Shown: positions 8,945 to 16,811 of the stretch, one piece after another | How positions within the stretch are numbered: position 1 is the stretch's first letter | Layout: the number at the start of each line of letters is the position of its first letter | DNA from: Vibrio sp. Of7-15 | GTDB lineage: Bacteria > Pseudomonadota > Gammaproteobacteria > Enterobacterales > Vibrionaceae | NCBI RefSeq assembly: GCF_022347565.1 | Contig: NZ_JAKRGH010000004.1 | Coordinates: 62,001 to 126,000 of the forward strand | DNA length: 64,000 nt | Direction of reading: 5' to 3' | Notes under the pieces: model-generated | The model's database searches: none | Told to the model about the DNA's origin: nothing | The model's input: only the letters and a program-made list of their open reading frames with translations | Made by a program: the position numbers and the translations under genes

Positions 8945-10285
8945 ATGTCTGCATCCAGTATGGCTACAGAGTCTGATCTCCAGTCTCAATCTATCCCGGC
9001 TCTTTTTTGGAAATACACCTTACCCACCATTGCCGCCATGTTGGTAACGGGGGTTTATGTCGCTATAGACGGCATGTTTGTCGGCCACTTTTTAGGAGAA
9101 GAAGGGCTGGCTGGTATCATGCTTGGCTACCCTATTGCTTCAATATTATATGCGGTCGGTGCACTTATTGGCATGGGCGCTTCTGCGCTTGTTTCCATTA
9201 AACTGGGCGAAGGTAATCACAAACAAGCCAAAGCCATTGTAGGCACCGCATTTACCATGTGTGCCATTGCTGCATTAGCTTTAAGTACCATCGGACTGTT
9301 CTGGAGCTCAGATATTCTAAAATGGCTCGGTGCAGAAGGAAATGTATACGATGCAGCCAAAGAATACTTAGATTGGTACTTCTTACTGGGCTTATTCCCC
9401 GTCTATTCTATGGCGTTTTCTTCACTGCTTCGTAATGACGGAAAGCCCACCCAAGTAACCTACATTATGATCTTAGGCGGTGTACTCAATGTCATTCTGG
9501 ATTGGGTGTTCATTGTCTTAATACCATGGGGACTTATGGGAGCAGCAATTGCAACTATGTTGTCTCAAGCAGTGACGGCGGTTTTATGCCTATTTTACTT
9601 TATAGGAAAACGGAGCCAGTTGAGCCTATCCCTTGCTAGCATATTCCCTAACTGGAAGATTTGCCTTCACATTGCCCAGCTTGGTAGCTCTAGCTTCTTA
9701 ATGTATTTATACCTATCGGTAGTATTAACCCTACATAATAAAGCTTTTTTATGGGTTGGCGATGCTATTCATGTCGCAGCTTATGGGATCGTCAGCTATA
9801 CCGAAGCGGTCTTCTATCTCATTTTTGAAGGCATCGCTCTAGGAATCCAGCCCATTGCCAGCTTTAACACTGGTGCTAAGCAGTTTGAGCGTGTAAGGCA
9901 AATCCGTAACATTGCTTTTGTCGCTACTCTGTTTGTCGCAACCATGGGGTTAATTTTGACGTACGGTTTTCCTGAGTGGGTCATTTATCTGTTCTCAGGT
10001 GATAACCCAACCGTCTACCCTGTGGCATTAGAAGGCATGCGTTATTATTTCTGGGGATTACCAATGGAAGGTTTACTGTTAGTTGGAGCAACTTACTTTC
10101 AGGCCATCAACCATCCTAAAGACGCTGCTCTACTCACAGGAGGAAAGCTCATTCTCATTATGGTAATGCTATTTTTCTTTAGTATGTTGTGGGATGTTCA
10201 TGGGGTGTGGCTGGCCTTGCCGATAACCAGTAGTTTGTTGTGCTGTTGGATGTTATATCGAGTAAAAACGCTCAAGTCCCAATAA
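8945..10285 (+). CDS. MATE family efflux transporter
   Basis: Inner-membrane drug/cation antiporter of the MATE family, 446 residues with about twelve transmembrane segments. Family marks include the N-terminal LFWKYTLPTIAAMLVTGVYVA, DGMFVGHFLGEEGLAG and the mid-protein GILNVILDW-type segment (GGVLNVILDWVFIV), plus the second-half counterpart FEGIALGIQPIASFN. Substrate unknown; MATE pumps export cationic drugs, using Na+ or H+. ATG at 8945 follows a weak GGTAAG site. Monocistronic. Similar to the Vibrio NorM-like superfamily but not assignable to a named pump. Confidence 0.92.
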   Translation: MSASSMATESDLQSQSIPALFWKYTLPTIAAMLVTGVYVAIDGMFVGHFLGEEGLAGIMLGYPIASILYAVGALIGMGASALVSIKLGEGNHKQAKAIVGTAFTMCAIAALALSTIGLFWSSDILKWLGAEGNVYDAAKEYLDWYFLLGLFPVYSMAFSSLLRNDGKPTQVTYIMILGGVLNVILDWVFIVLIPWGLMGAAIATMLSQAVTAVLCLFYFIGKRSQLSLSLASIFPNWKICLHIAQLGSSSFLMYLYLSVVLTLHNKAFLWVGDAIHVAAYGIVSYTEAVFYLIFEGIALGIQPIASFNTGAKQFERVRQIRNIAFVATLFVATMGLILTYGFPEWVIYLFSGDNPTVYPVALEGMRYYFWGLPMEGLLLVGATYFQAINHPKDAALLTGGKLILIMVMLFFFSMLWDVHGVWLALPITSSLLCCWMLYRVKTLKSQ

Positions 10286-10295
10286 ATAATACAGA

Positions 10296-10320
10296 AGATG
10301 GCGAACTCTATTCGCCATCT
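10296..10320. terminator. Hairpin between MATE and PilZ genes
   Basis: AGATGGCGAA (10296-10305) and TTCGCCATCT (10311-10320) form a perfect 10-bp stem with a five-base loop. T-rich sequence follows only on the minus strand, so it best serves the PilZ gene, but both convergent genes may use it. Confidence 0.6.
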
Positions 10321-10341
10321 AACTAAGCTGTGTTTCGCAAA

Positions 10342-10716
10342 TTACCCAAGAATTTCACATTGTTCGCCATCACGGTATTCTAAAGCTTGAATGCCATTAC
10401 AGCCTAAATTTTCAAGCTGAATCTTATGCAAGTTCGAGCTCAGAAAAAAACCATATTGAAATTGTTTCTCACCTGAATCCGTGACGACTTCTTTACGATA
10501 CTTAATCTCACCCAATAGATTAGGAAAAGAACGAATGCGAATTTCACAGCTACCTTCTTGAAGCTTTCGTTCTGAAATAAAACCAAAACCACGTTTCGAT
10601 ACATCAAATACTTTAACGCTGACATAAGGCATTAATCGATGAGCCCAATACACTCTTGCTGTTACTACGGGTTCACAATCATAGCGTGGCCAGCGCCTTT
10701 TATTTTCGAAATCCAA
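10342..10716 (-). CDS. PilZ domain protein with TTG start
   Basis: A 124-residue single-domain PilZ protein, a cyclic-di-GMP effector type. The nucleotide-binding marks are the N-terminal arginine cluster KRRWPRYD (RxxxR-like, about residues 6-12) and DVSKRGFGF (D/NxSxxG motif, about residues 39-47). No other domain is present. The frame opens with TTG at 10716, with GGAG seven bases upstream; the two nearby ATGs are out of frame, so the TTG start is well supported. Stand-alone gene; its partner protein is unknown. Confidence 0.87.
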   Translation of the reverse strand: MDFENKRRWPRYDCEPVVTARVYWAHRLMPYVSVKVFDVSKRGFGFISERKLQEGSCEIRIRSFPNLLGEIKYRKEVVTDSGEKQFQYGFFLSSNLHKIQLENLGCNGIQALEYRDGEQCEILG

Positions 10717-11058
10717 CTTCTAGCTCCATACATCTTTAATCACGCTAACGACTAAAATTTCCTTTAATCCAGTGAGAAGTATATCTAATAGATTTACATC
10801 ACACTTTCAATTCTTTTAGCACCGTTTTATGCGCTTCTCCCAGTAAAAAACGTAAGTTACTGATACTCATATACATTGCGTCAAATTATTGATTGAACGA
10901 CAATTTTTCGGCATTGAATGAAAAAATAGACATCCATATACAACAAAAAAGACAAGATAAAAGGAATTCATAAAATTGATATATTCAGTGTATATACCAC
11001 ATGAATATAAAGCATTAGGAAGATGAAAAAAGTAATAAGAAAGGGAAAAGCAGACAGG
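10717..11058. other. Intergenic region without supported gene
   Basis: AT-rich. A short minus-strand frame at 10799-10870 resembles the first strand of a response-regulator receiver but stops after 23 codons. A 76-codon minus-strand frame begins inside the terminator of the oxygenase gene. Neither is supported as a gene. Confidence 0.5.
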
Positions 11059-11088
11059 AAAAAGTGCGTCCAGCATAAGGACGCACTT
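11059..11088 (-). terminator. Rho-independent terminator of the oxygenase gene
   Basis: AAGTGCGTCC (11062-11071) pairs with GGACGCACTT (11079-11088) around a seven-base loop; the minus strand continues with a T-run. Confidence 0.85.
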
Positions 11089-11103
11089 CATATTCATAGA
11101 GAC

Positions 11104-11952
11104 TTAAAGAACACCAAGCTCTTTTAAGCGCTCCATTAAGTATTCGTTTGCTGTGTACTTTTCAGATAACACAACTTCCGGTTTTGGGTGCAAGAATAAT
11201 GGTAATGAAATGCGAGATTTCTCTTGGCGACCACCAGATGGGTTGATCACTCGGTGCGTTGTTGATGGGAAGTAACCACCAGATGCTTCTTGCAACATGT
11301 CACCAATGTTGATGATCAAGTTACCAAAATCACAAGGAACGTCTAACCACTCGCCGTCTTGCGCTTTCACTTGCAGGCCAGGTTCATTAGCAGCAGGTAA
11401 AACCGTTAATAGGTTAATGTCTTCATGAGCTGCAGCGCGGATAGCACCTGGCTCTTCTTCACCCGTCATTGGTGGGTAGTGTAAAACACGCAGTAGAGTC
11501 TGTTCGCTGCCATTGATCATTTCAGATAACGCGATAGAAAAGCGCTCTTGTACTTCTGCTGGAGCATGGGCTTCAACCCAACCAAGAAGCTCTTGTGCAA
11601 AGGCATTTGCTTTTGCATAGTAATCTAAGATCTGCTCTCTTAGCTCTTCTGGCATTTGACCCCAAGGGTAAACGTGGAAGTACTCTTTAATGTCTTTTAC
11701 GGAGTGCCCTTTAGCAACTTCTGATACTGATGGCGGGAAATAACCATCTTGAGTATCTGTGTTGTAATGAAACTCTTCTTTACGATCAGAAGTAAAGAAT
11801 TTGTACCAGTTATCATAAATTGATTCGACTAGCTCTTGAGAGATAGGGTGATTTTTAAGAACACCAAAACCGGTAGTACGTAGTGACTCGACAAAAAGCT
11901 CAGCAGCATTCTCTGCTTGATAATCAACGGTAGTAAGTTTCATGGCTGACAT
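11104..11952 (-). CDS. 2-oxoglutarate/Fe(II)-dependent oxygenase, isopenicillin N synthase-like
   Basis: A 282-residue non-haem iron oxygenase of the isopenicillin N synthase superfamily; substrate unknown. Iron ligands are His176 and Asp178 (AAHEDINLLT) and His233 (TTHRVINP); Arg247 and Ser249 in KSRISLPLF form the RxS pair that binds the 2-oxoglutarate carboxylate. The N-terminal GFGVLKNHPI is the conserved fold signature. A second in-frame ATG three codons later is equally possible, and neither has a good ribosome binding site. It follows the FAD oxidoreductase gene by 136 bases on the same strand; a GC-rich hairpin (11974-11993) lies in the gap, so co-expression is likely but not certain. 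Confidence 0.92.
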   Translation of the reverse strand: MSAMKLTTVDYQAENAAELFVESLRTTGFGVLKNHPISQELVESIYDNWYKFFTSDRKEEFHYNTDTQDGYFPPSVSEVAKGHSVKDIKEYFHVYPWGQMPEELREQILDYYAKANAFAQELLGWVEAHAPAEVQERFSIALSEMINGSEQTLLRVLHYPPMTGEEEPGAIRAAAHEDINLLTVLPAANEPGLQVKAQDGEWLDVPCDFGNLIINIGDMLQEASGGYFPSTTHRVINPSGGRQEKSRISLPLFLHPKPEVVLSEKYTANEYLMERLKELGVL

Positions 11953-12089
11953 TGTTATTATGTTGTTAATCGTGCGGGCAGTGTAAAGCCCGCTTATCGA
12001 TAAATCAATTTACAGAACAACACGATCAGGAAACACTTTATTTCCCACCATCAACAAAGCTCAGCCCTTTAAAAATGGACGCGCAAACG

Positions 12090-13553
12090 TTACACAAGGC
12101 CAGCAGGTCTCGCGAGTTCTACTGGGTAATCACGCTCTTCTGCAAGCTTCTCTGCATAGGTGATCACAGCCGCCTTAGACAAGGACTCCATCACAGGAAA
12201 ATGATGTTCCAAGCTTGTCGTTTTTGGTAACAACTGAATATCCACAAGATGCTTTACGATCTCATCGGCAGCAGATAACGCTGATGACGCTTTAACGATT
12301 TCAGCCCGAGCATAACGCTCCCCAGAAAAAGACACATTCGCAGCACGAAGGGTTGGATCATCACCCGGTATCTGTTGGGCACCAAATAATGGATTTCCCC
12401 CTACTTCGGCATTTTCAAACGTAGGTACAAACTTCGACATGTGATCGATGGCACGCTGCGTTCGAAGCTGAATATTCTCGGCTGACCACCCCTTAGAAAT
12501 CTTAGTTAAAAATTTCTCATGTAATTTCGGCTGTGCGCTTTTCTCACATGTCGCGACCAAACCGTTTTCGAATAAGGTGATTTCTTCCGTCATACCATGC
12601 AATTGAAAAAAACCATCTGGGTAAGGTGTCAGCTGTGCCATTCCTTCTGGTGTTCCACGTTCACCATGAAAAATCACTTCAGGCCACTCTCCTTCACAAG
12701 CAGGCCAATGCGTGACGTATGCTGCTTTAAATTCCACCATACGATCCCGCTTTAGATCCGCCATATCATCAATGCTGCCAGTTTTAAAACCAGATGAATT
12801 GATCAAATAGTCCACAGGTGTCTGTTTTTCTTCGCCTGGTTGAGTTCGGGAAGAGATTAACCACCCTTGTTTCTCATCCTGCTGAACATTAGTCACCAAT
12901 GTATGAGTATTCAACTGGCAGTGCTCAATTTTCTCCAGCGCCAAACTAACCGAGGAAGCCAATCGGAAAACACTAACCCCATACTCCTGCACCAGCACAA
13001 TAGGGAACTTGAGTTCATCTAAATTGATGTTTTTGGCAACAGGTACTAACCAGTCATCCAGTTCTGAAGGGATTTCTGGCGTTGGCTTTTGAGCTAATCG
13101 CTCCAAATCATCACGTTGGTACAGTTTGAAGTAATCGCTAGGAGATCCAAGCACTTCATTACGCTTGTCCGAATCAACCAGCACTGTGTATTCTTTTTTT
13201 AAGCGTTCTAAACGAGGTAAGAGCTCATCAGGGTTACCTTTATCTCGCAAAGGAACTGCAATCACAGTTGGGCGAACATTGGCAGTATGTGGATAAAGAC
13301 GAAGGGTCTCGATAGATTGGCGTAATAAGGTAAGACACTGAGATTCTGAGATTTCACGATAAAGATTGCCACCAGCGTGTAAATGGCAAATTGGAGGACC
13401 ATTTACCAAGCTAGGTCCCTGCTCAAATAAACTCACGGAAACACCGAGTTCAGCAAGCCTTAATGCTATGGTTGAACCGGCAATCCCCCCACCTATAATT
13501 CCAACTTTCACTTGGGGTTCACAACTAACGTTACTTTTATTTATTTCTGTCAT
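12090..13553 (-). CDS. FAD-dependent oxidoreductase
   Basis: A 487-residue flavoprotein with an N-terminal dinucleotide-binding motif VGIIGGGIAGSTIALRLAEL (residues 17-36) and the following acidic residue in SLFEQG that binds the ribose. The rest fits a DAO/lycopene-cyclase-like FAD oxidoreductase, with YLINSSGFKTGSIDD and a C-terminal FSGERYARAEIVKAS segment. Substrate not recognised. Downstream on the same strand is the 2OG/Fe(II) oxygenase, suggesting paired oxidation of a common compound. No signal peptide, so cytoplasmic. Confidence 0.85.
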   Translation of the reverse strand: MTEINKSNVSCEPQVKVGIIGGGIAGSTIALRLAELGVSVSLFEQGPSLVNGPPICHLHAGGNLYREISESQCLTLLRQSIETLRLYPHTANVRPTVIAVPLRDKGNPDELLPRLERLKKEYTVLVDSDKRNEVLGSPSDYFKLYQRDDLERLAQKPTPEIPSELDDWLVPVAKNINLDELKFPIVLVQEYGVSVFRLASSVSLALEKIEHCQLNTHTLVTNVQQDEKQGWLISSRTQPGEEKQTPVDYLINSSGFKTGSIDDMADLKRDRMVEFKAAYVTHWPACEGEWPEVIFHGERGTPEGMAQLTPYPDGFFQLHGMTEEITLFENGLVATCEKSAQPKLHEKFLTKISKGWSAENIQLRTQRAIDHMSKFVPTFENAEVGGNPLFGAQQIPGDDPTLRAANVSFSGERYARAEIVKASSALSAADEIVKHLVDIQLLPKTTSLEHHFPVMESLSKAAVITYAEKLAEERDYPVELARPAGLV

Positions 13554-13753
13554 TATCGTGATAAAACTAACTGATTTTGGGCTAATACTCTGGTTCCATT
13601 CTACTTATCTAGCCCCTTTTTGAAAACAAGCAACTCCGATTTATCATACTTTTTAGTACTTTTCTAACGCAGTAAATGGGGAAAGCACACCGTAAAGTGC
13701 AACCTGTCACTTATATTTATCATCTAAAGGTGAATAAGTTTTCTCATAATTAT

Positions 13754-13824
13754 TGTGGATATAGATGAAATTTATCTTTCTAGAGCAAGTTATCCAAATT
13801 GTTATCCACTGTTTTTGTGGATAA
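13754..13824. promoter_or_regulatory. Cluster of DnaA-box-like 9-mers
   Basis: Four 9-mers close to the DnaA box TTATCCACA lie within 71 bases: 13754-13762 (minus, one mismatch), 13790-13798 (plus, mismatch at position 8), 13802-13810 (plus, last base differs) and 13816-13824 (minus, perfect match). The last two face each other and also form an 8-bp hairpin. The surroundings are AT-rich and non-coding. Not a chromosomal origin by context (no dnaA, dnaN, gidA or rctB nearby); a DnaA-titration or regulatory site is possible. Confidence 0.45.
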
Positions 13825-13860
13825 GTGGAAAAGATACCCACTTTGTCAGTGAAATAGAAT

Positions 13861-13892
13861 AAAGAGCAAGAGAGCACTCACGTCTTACTCTT
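13861..13892 (-). terminator. Weak hairpin after the 52-residue basic protein gene
   Basis: AAAGAGCAAGA (13861-13871) pairs with TCTTACTCTTT (13882-13892) with one mismatch. The T content after the stem is modest. Confidence 0.4.
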
Positions 13893-13902
13893 TATGTCTG
13901 GC

Positions 13903-14061
13903 TTAACTAAAATCGTAATTACGCTTAGCTTCTCGCTGCTTGCGCTTATGTCGCCCTTTTCCGTTTTCAGACTCTACATTTGGCTTAGCTCTGTGTTTCT
14001 CTCTTAGGTTAAACTCTTCTTCGTTATCATCGTAATCTAACCATTGTTTCCATTTCGCCAT
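13903..14061 (-). CDS. Small basic conserved-looking protein (52 aa)
   Basis: A 52-residue frame starting MAKWKQWLDYDDNEEEF and ending in a strongly basic stretch (GRHKRKQREAKRNYDFS). The start at 14061 has AGG nine bases upstream. The codon usage and the acidic-then-basic layout look like a real protein rather than chance; it resembles short uncharacterised proteins of Vibrio relatives, but this is from memory, not a search. A nucleic-acid or ribosome-associated role is a guess from its charge. It lies between the DnaA-box cluster and yaeQ, on the opposite strand to yaeQ. Confidence 0.7.
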   Translation of the reverse strand: MAKWKQWLDYDDNEEEFNLREKHRAKPNVESENGKGRHKRKQREAKRNYDFS

Positions 14062-14257
14062 ATTCAACTACCTACTTATCTTAACCACTGGGTTGTGCGT
14101 TATACTTTAGGTAAGAATAAAAACGGATAATGACAATAATAAGACGATTTAGTGACGCAATTTTGAATGTTCAAAAAGTAGACTAAACAGCTGAATTACT
14201 AGGGTATTGAGCGCATTCAATGTAAGATACAACAAATTTTGAATAAGGCGTTTCCTC

Positions 14258-14803
14258 ATGGCACTTAAAGCCACTATCTACAAGACCAGCATCAATATTG
14301 CCGATATGGATCGTGAAGTTTATCTCGATCAGAATCTCACGATCGCTCAACACCCATCAGAAACACTTCAACGAATGATGTTGCGCATCATGGCTTGGGC
14401 ACTCAACGCACATGAACAGCTCACCTTTACTAAAGGTTTATGTGACGAAGATGAACCAGAGCTGTGGATAAAAAACTACAGTGACGAAATCGAATTATGG
14501 GTAGAGCTTGGTTTGCCTGATGAAAAACGATTAAAAAAATCCAGCATCAAAGGGCAGAAGGTTGCTCTTTATACCTACAATAAAAATGCAGCGGAAGTGT
14601 GGTGGAAACAAAATGCTTCTGTTGCTGCTCAATACAAAAATTTGTCGGTATTTTTTGTGGATGACGAAAGCATGGCTGCATTAGCAAACGCGGCTAGCCG
14701 TACGATGAAACTGCAGGTAACCATTCAAGATGGTCAAATCTGGTTAAACACAGAAGCTGAATCTCTACTTGTAAACGTAGAAACCTGGCAACAAGGCGAA
14801 TAA
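14258..14803 (+). CDS. yaeQ: YaeQ family protein
   Basis: A 181-residue protein with the YaeQ hallmarks: start MALKATIYK, HPSETLQRMMLRIMAWALNA, ELGLPDEKRLKKSS and TYNKNAAEVWW. The fold belongs to the PD-(D/E)xK nuclease-like group; the Glu-Lys pair in WVELGLPDEKRLKK region fits that motif. In enterics it suppresses RfaH-related phenotypes, but the biochemical role is unclear. Same length as the E. coli protein. Convergent with the AraC gene, only ten bases apart. Confidence 0.93.
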   Translation: MALKATIYKTSINIADMDREVYLDQNLTIAQHPSETLQRMMLRIMAWALNAHEQLTFTKGLCDEDEPELWIKNYSDEIELWVELGLPDEKRLKKSSIKGQKVALYTYNKNAAEVWWKQNASVAAQYKNLSVFFVDDESMAALANAASRTMKLQVTIQDGQIWLNTEAESLLVNVETWQQGE

Positions 14804-14813
14804 TCTAAGCACT

Positions 14814-15710
14814 TTATTTAGTGACTTCTTTGCGATACTTCGCAGGAGTAATAAGGCAGTGCTTTTTAAATTGATTTGAGAAGTGCTGCTGAGATGAAAA
14901 ACCACTTTGCAGAGCAATATCTGCCAAGCCTTCAGAGGAGAACGTAAGTAACTCCTTCGCTTTTCGGATTCGCATTTCAAGCACATACTGATGCGGCGTT
15001 TTATTAAAATGTTGCCTGAACATACGAGCAAAGTGAAATTCACTCAATTGAGCTTGCTCTGCCAAGGCCGCCAGCGTTAACGGTAATTCTAAATTGTCAT
15101 TGATAAATTCATCCACGCGTCTTGCAACATGTGTCGCTAGCCCTCCTGCTCTCGTTATCGGTAGAACTTGAGTTTCACAGTGATGACGTAGTAAATGAAT
15201 CAGTAACATTTCACTCGCGTGAGAAACCGCGATTTGATCAGTGTTGTCATGCCAATCTAAAGAAATAAATACATGCCGGATTAAGTTGGCAATATAAGGT
15301 TCATCAACAAAGGTTTCATCTTTTAACTCAATATGTCGTCCCTCTTTATCAAACGTTTTTTCCAGAGTCGACATAAGTTTTTGTTGAGAAAAGTAAAAAT
15401 GAAAAAAGCGAAATGGCAGGCTAAAGCTCCAGTGAGATTTATGATCAGCAGGCATCAAACACACTTTATCAGGTCCACCAAATAAAGAACCTCCATCCGC
15501 GTTTACTCGCCGAGTTCGCTCTCCACCTTGCAAATAAAAACTCAGTGTATGATGCCCTGGCTTACAATACTCGGTTTGCCCGTGCTGGTTACTCCAAATA
15601 GCGGCACCATTGTTTTCACTTAACCACACTTGGTTATGCAGCGTTGCAGTGTGAGCGCGCAGTGTATTAAAAACACTCGGTACTCCATGTACGTCTTGTA
15701 TTTCATTCAT
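14814..15710 (-). CDS. AraC family transcriptional regulator
   Basis: A 298-residue regulator: N-terminal cupin-like ligand-sensing half (GHHTLSFYLQGG, then a region with SLPFRFFHFYFS) and a C-terminal pair of helix-turn-helices (LTLAALAEQAQLSEFHFARMF and LADIALQSGFSSQQHFSNQF) followed by TPAKYRKEV, the AraC/XylS signature. The start at 15710 is fixed by AAGGAGG nine bases upstream; an upstream in-frame ATG at 15878 would add 56 non-homologous residues. Divergent from an EamA transporter gene whose start is 186 bases away, so it probably controls that gene; ligand unknown. Confidence 0.93.
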   Translation of the reverse strand: MNEIQDVHGVPSVFNTLRAHTATLHNQVWLSENNGAAIWSNQHGQTEYCKPGHHTLSFYLQGGERTRRVNADGGSLFGGPDKVCLMPADHKSHWSFSLPFRFFHFYFSQQKLMSTLEKTFDKEGRHIELKDETFVDEPYIANLIRHVFISLDWHDNTDQIAVSHASEMLLIHLLRHHCETQVLPITRAGGLATHVARRVDEFINDNLELPLTLAALAEQAQLSEFHFARMFRQHFNKTPHQYVLEMRIRKAKELLTFSSEGLADIALQSGFSSQQHFSNQFKKHCLITPAKYRKEVTK

Positions 15711-15896
15711 GCTCACCCTCCTTATCTTAATCACAGCGCCCATCAATAGTAACTTTTTGACAACAAAGCACCAACAATAAATAAGACGGTGAATAAATTT
15801 AACCGCAAGAATGTGTAAAAACCGCAAAAAACGGCAATTTATTTCTTTATCAAATGCATACGTTACAACTAGAACCACTCGAAATAAGGAAATAAA

Positions 15897-16811
15897 ATGA
15901 ACATAACACTCTATATTGTCACTGTGCTGATTTGGGGATCAACTTGGCTCGCCATTGCTTTTCAATTAGGTGATACGGCCATTACGGTGTCCATTGGTTA
16001 TCGGTTTGGCCTCGCCTCACTTATTTTATTTGCCTTTTTACTGCTTCGCCGAACACCTGTTCTTCTATCACTACGCAATCACAGTTATGCAGCTATTCTC
16101 GGATTATTACTCTTTTGCACTAACTTCATCTGCTTTTATTACGCCACTATGTACATTCCTAGTGGTCTAATTGCCGTTATTTTTTCTTTAGCGCCTATTC
16201 TAAATGCCCTCAACTTATGGTGGTTACAATCTAAACGACCAGAAAAAAGTTTAGTTGAGGGAGCCATCATGGGGTGTGCTGGCATCTTACTTTTGTTCCT
16301 TCCACAACTATTTAACGACGAACAAAGCCAACACCTTCTTTTAGGTATCGCCCTCGCATTTGCTGGCACTTGTTGCTTCTCTTTTGGAAACATCGTTTCT
16401 GCTAAAGCACAAAAATCAAACATGCCATTACTACCAACAACCGCTTGGGGCATGGCTTATGGAAGTTTGTATTTATTTGCACTAAGCCTGTTTAATGGTG
16501 AGTCTTTAGCACTACCAAATTCGGAGCAATATTTAGTCGCTTTACTCTACCTTGCTCTATTTGGTTCCGTGATTGGATTCAATACCTATTTATTGCTGGT
16601 TGGCCGAATTGGCGCAGAAAAAGCGGCCTATTGCACCGTACTTTTTCCTATCATCGCGTTGGTTTTATCCACCATATTTGAAGGCTACCAGTGGAGCTTG
16701 TATGGCCTAATTGGTGTTTTACTCGTGATTATCGGTAACCTGCGTGTATTTGGGTTACTCAATGTAAAACAGTTTACCAACTTACACTGGGCAACCAACC
16801 GTTCTAATTAG
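15897..16811 (+). CDS. EamA family DMT transporter
   Basis: A 304-residue inner-membrane protein with about ten transmembrane helices in two EamA repeats. The first opens with VTVLIWGSTWLAIAFQLG, a standard EamA beginning; the second contains LYLALFGSVIGFNTYLLLVGRIGAEKAAYCTVLFPI. Members export amino acids, metabolites or drugs. AAGG lies upstream of the ATG. Its end overlaps the convergent binding-protein gene by eight bases. Divergent AraC regulator suggests inducible export; substrate unknown. Confidence 0.9.
   Translation: MNITLYIVTVLIWGSTWLAIAFQLGDTAITVSIGYRFGLASLILFAFLLLRRTPVLLSLRNHSYAAILGLLLFCTNFICFYYATMYIPSGLIAVIFSLAPILNALNLWWLQSKRPEKSLVEGAIMGCAGILLLFLPQLFNDEQSQHLLLGIALAFAGTCCFSFGNIVSAKAQKSNMPLLPTTAWGMAYGSLYLFALSLFNGESLALPNSEQYLVALLYLALFGSVIGFNTYLLLVGRIGAEKAAYCTVLFPIIALVLSTIFEGYQWSLYGLIGVLLVIIGNLRVFGLLNVKQFTNLHWATNRSN

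Noticed and set aside
10799-10870. Minus-strand 23-codon frame MSISNLRFLLGEAHKTVLKE... resembling a receiver-domain start
   Set aside because: Too short, no ribosome binding site, and no continuation found in other frames; could be chance.
10867-11097. 76-codon minus-strand frame, Met-rich and hydrophobic
   Set aside because: It begins inside the terminator of the oxygenase gene, lacks a ribosome binding site and shows no family resemblance.
11974-11993. GC-rich hairpin between FAD oxidoreductase and oxygenase genes as a terminator
   Set aside because: The stem (GCGGGC/GCCCGC) has no T-run on either side; kept only as a possible processing or attenuation site.
13754-13824. Calling the DnaA-box cluster a chromosomal origin
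   Set aside because: No dnaA, dnaN, gyrB, gidA, parAB or rctB genes are in the window and no AT-rich unwinding element with 13-mers was recognised.
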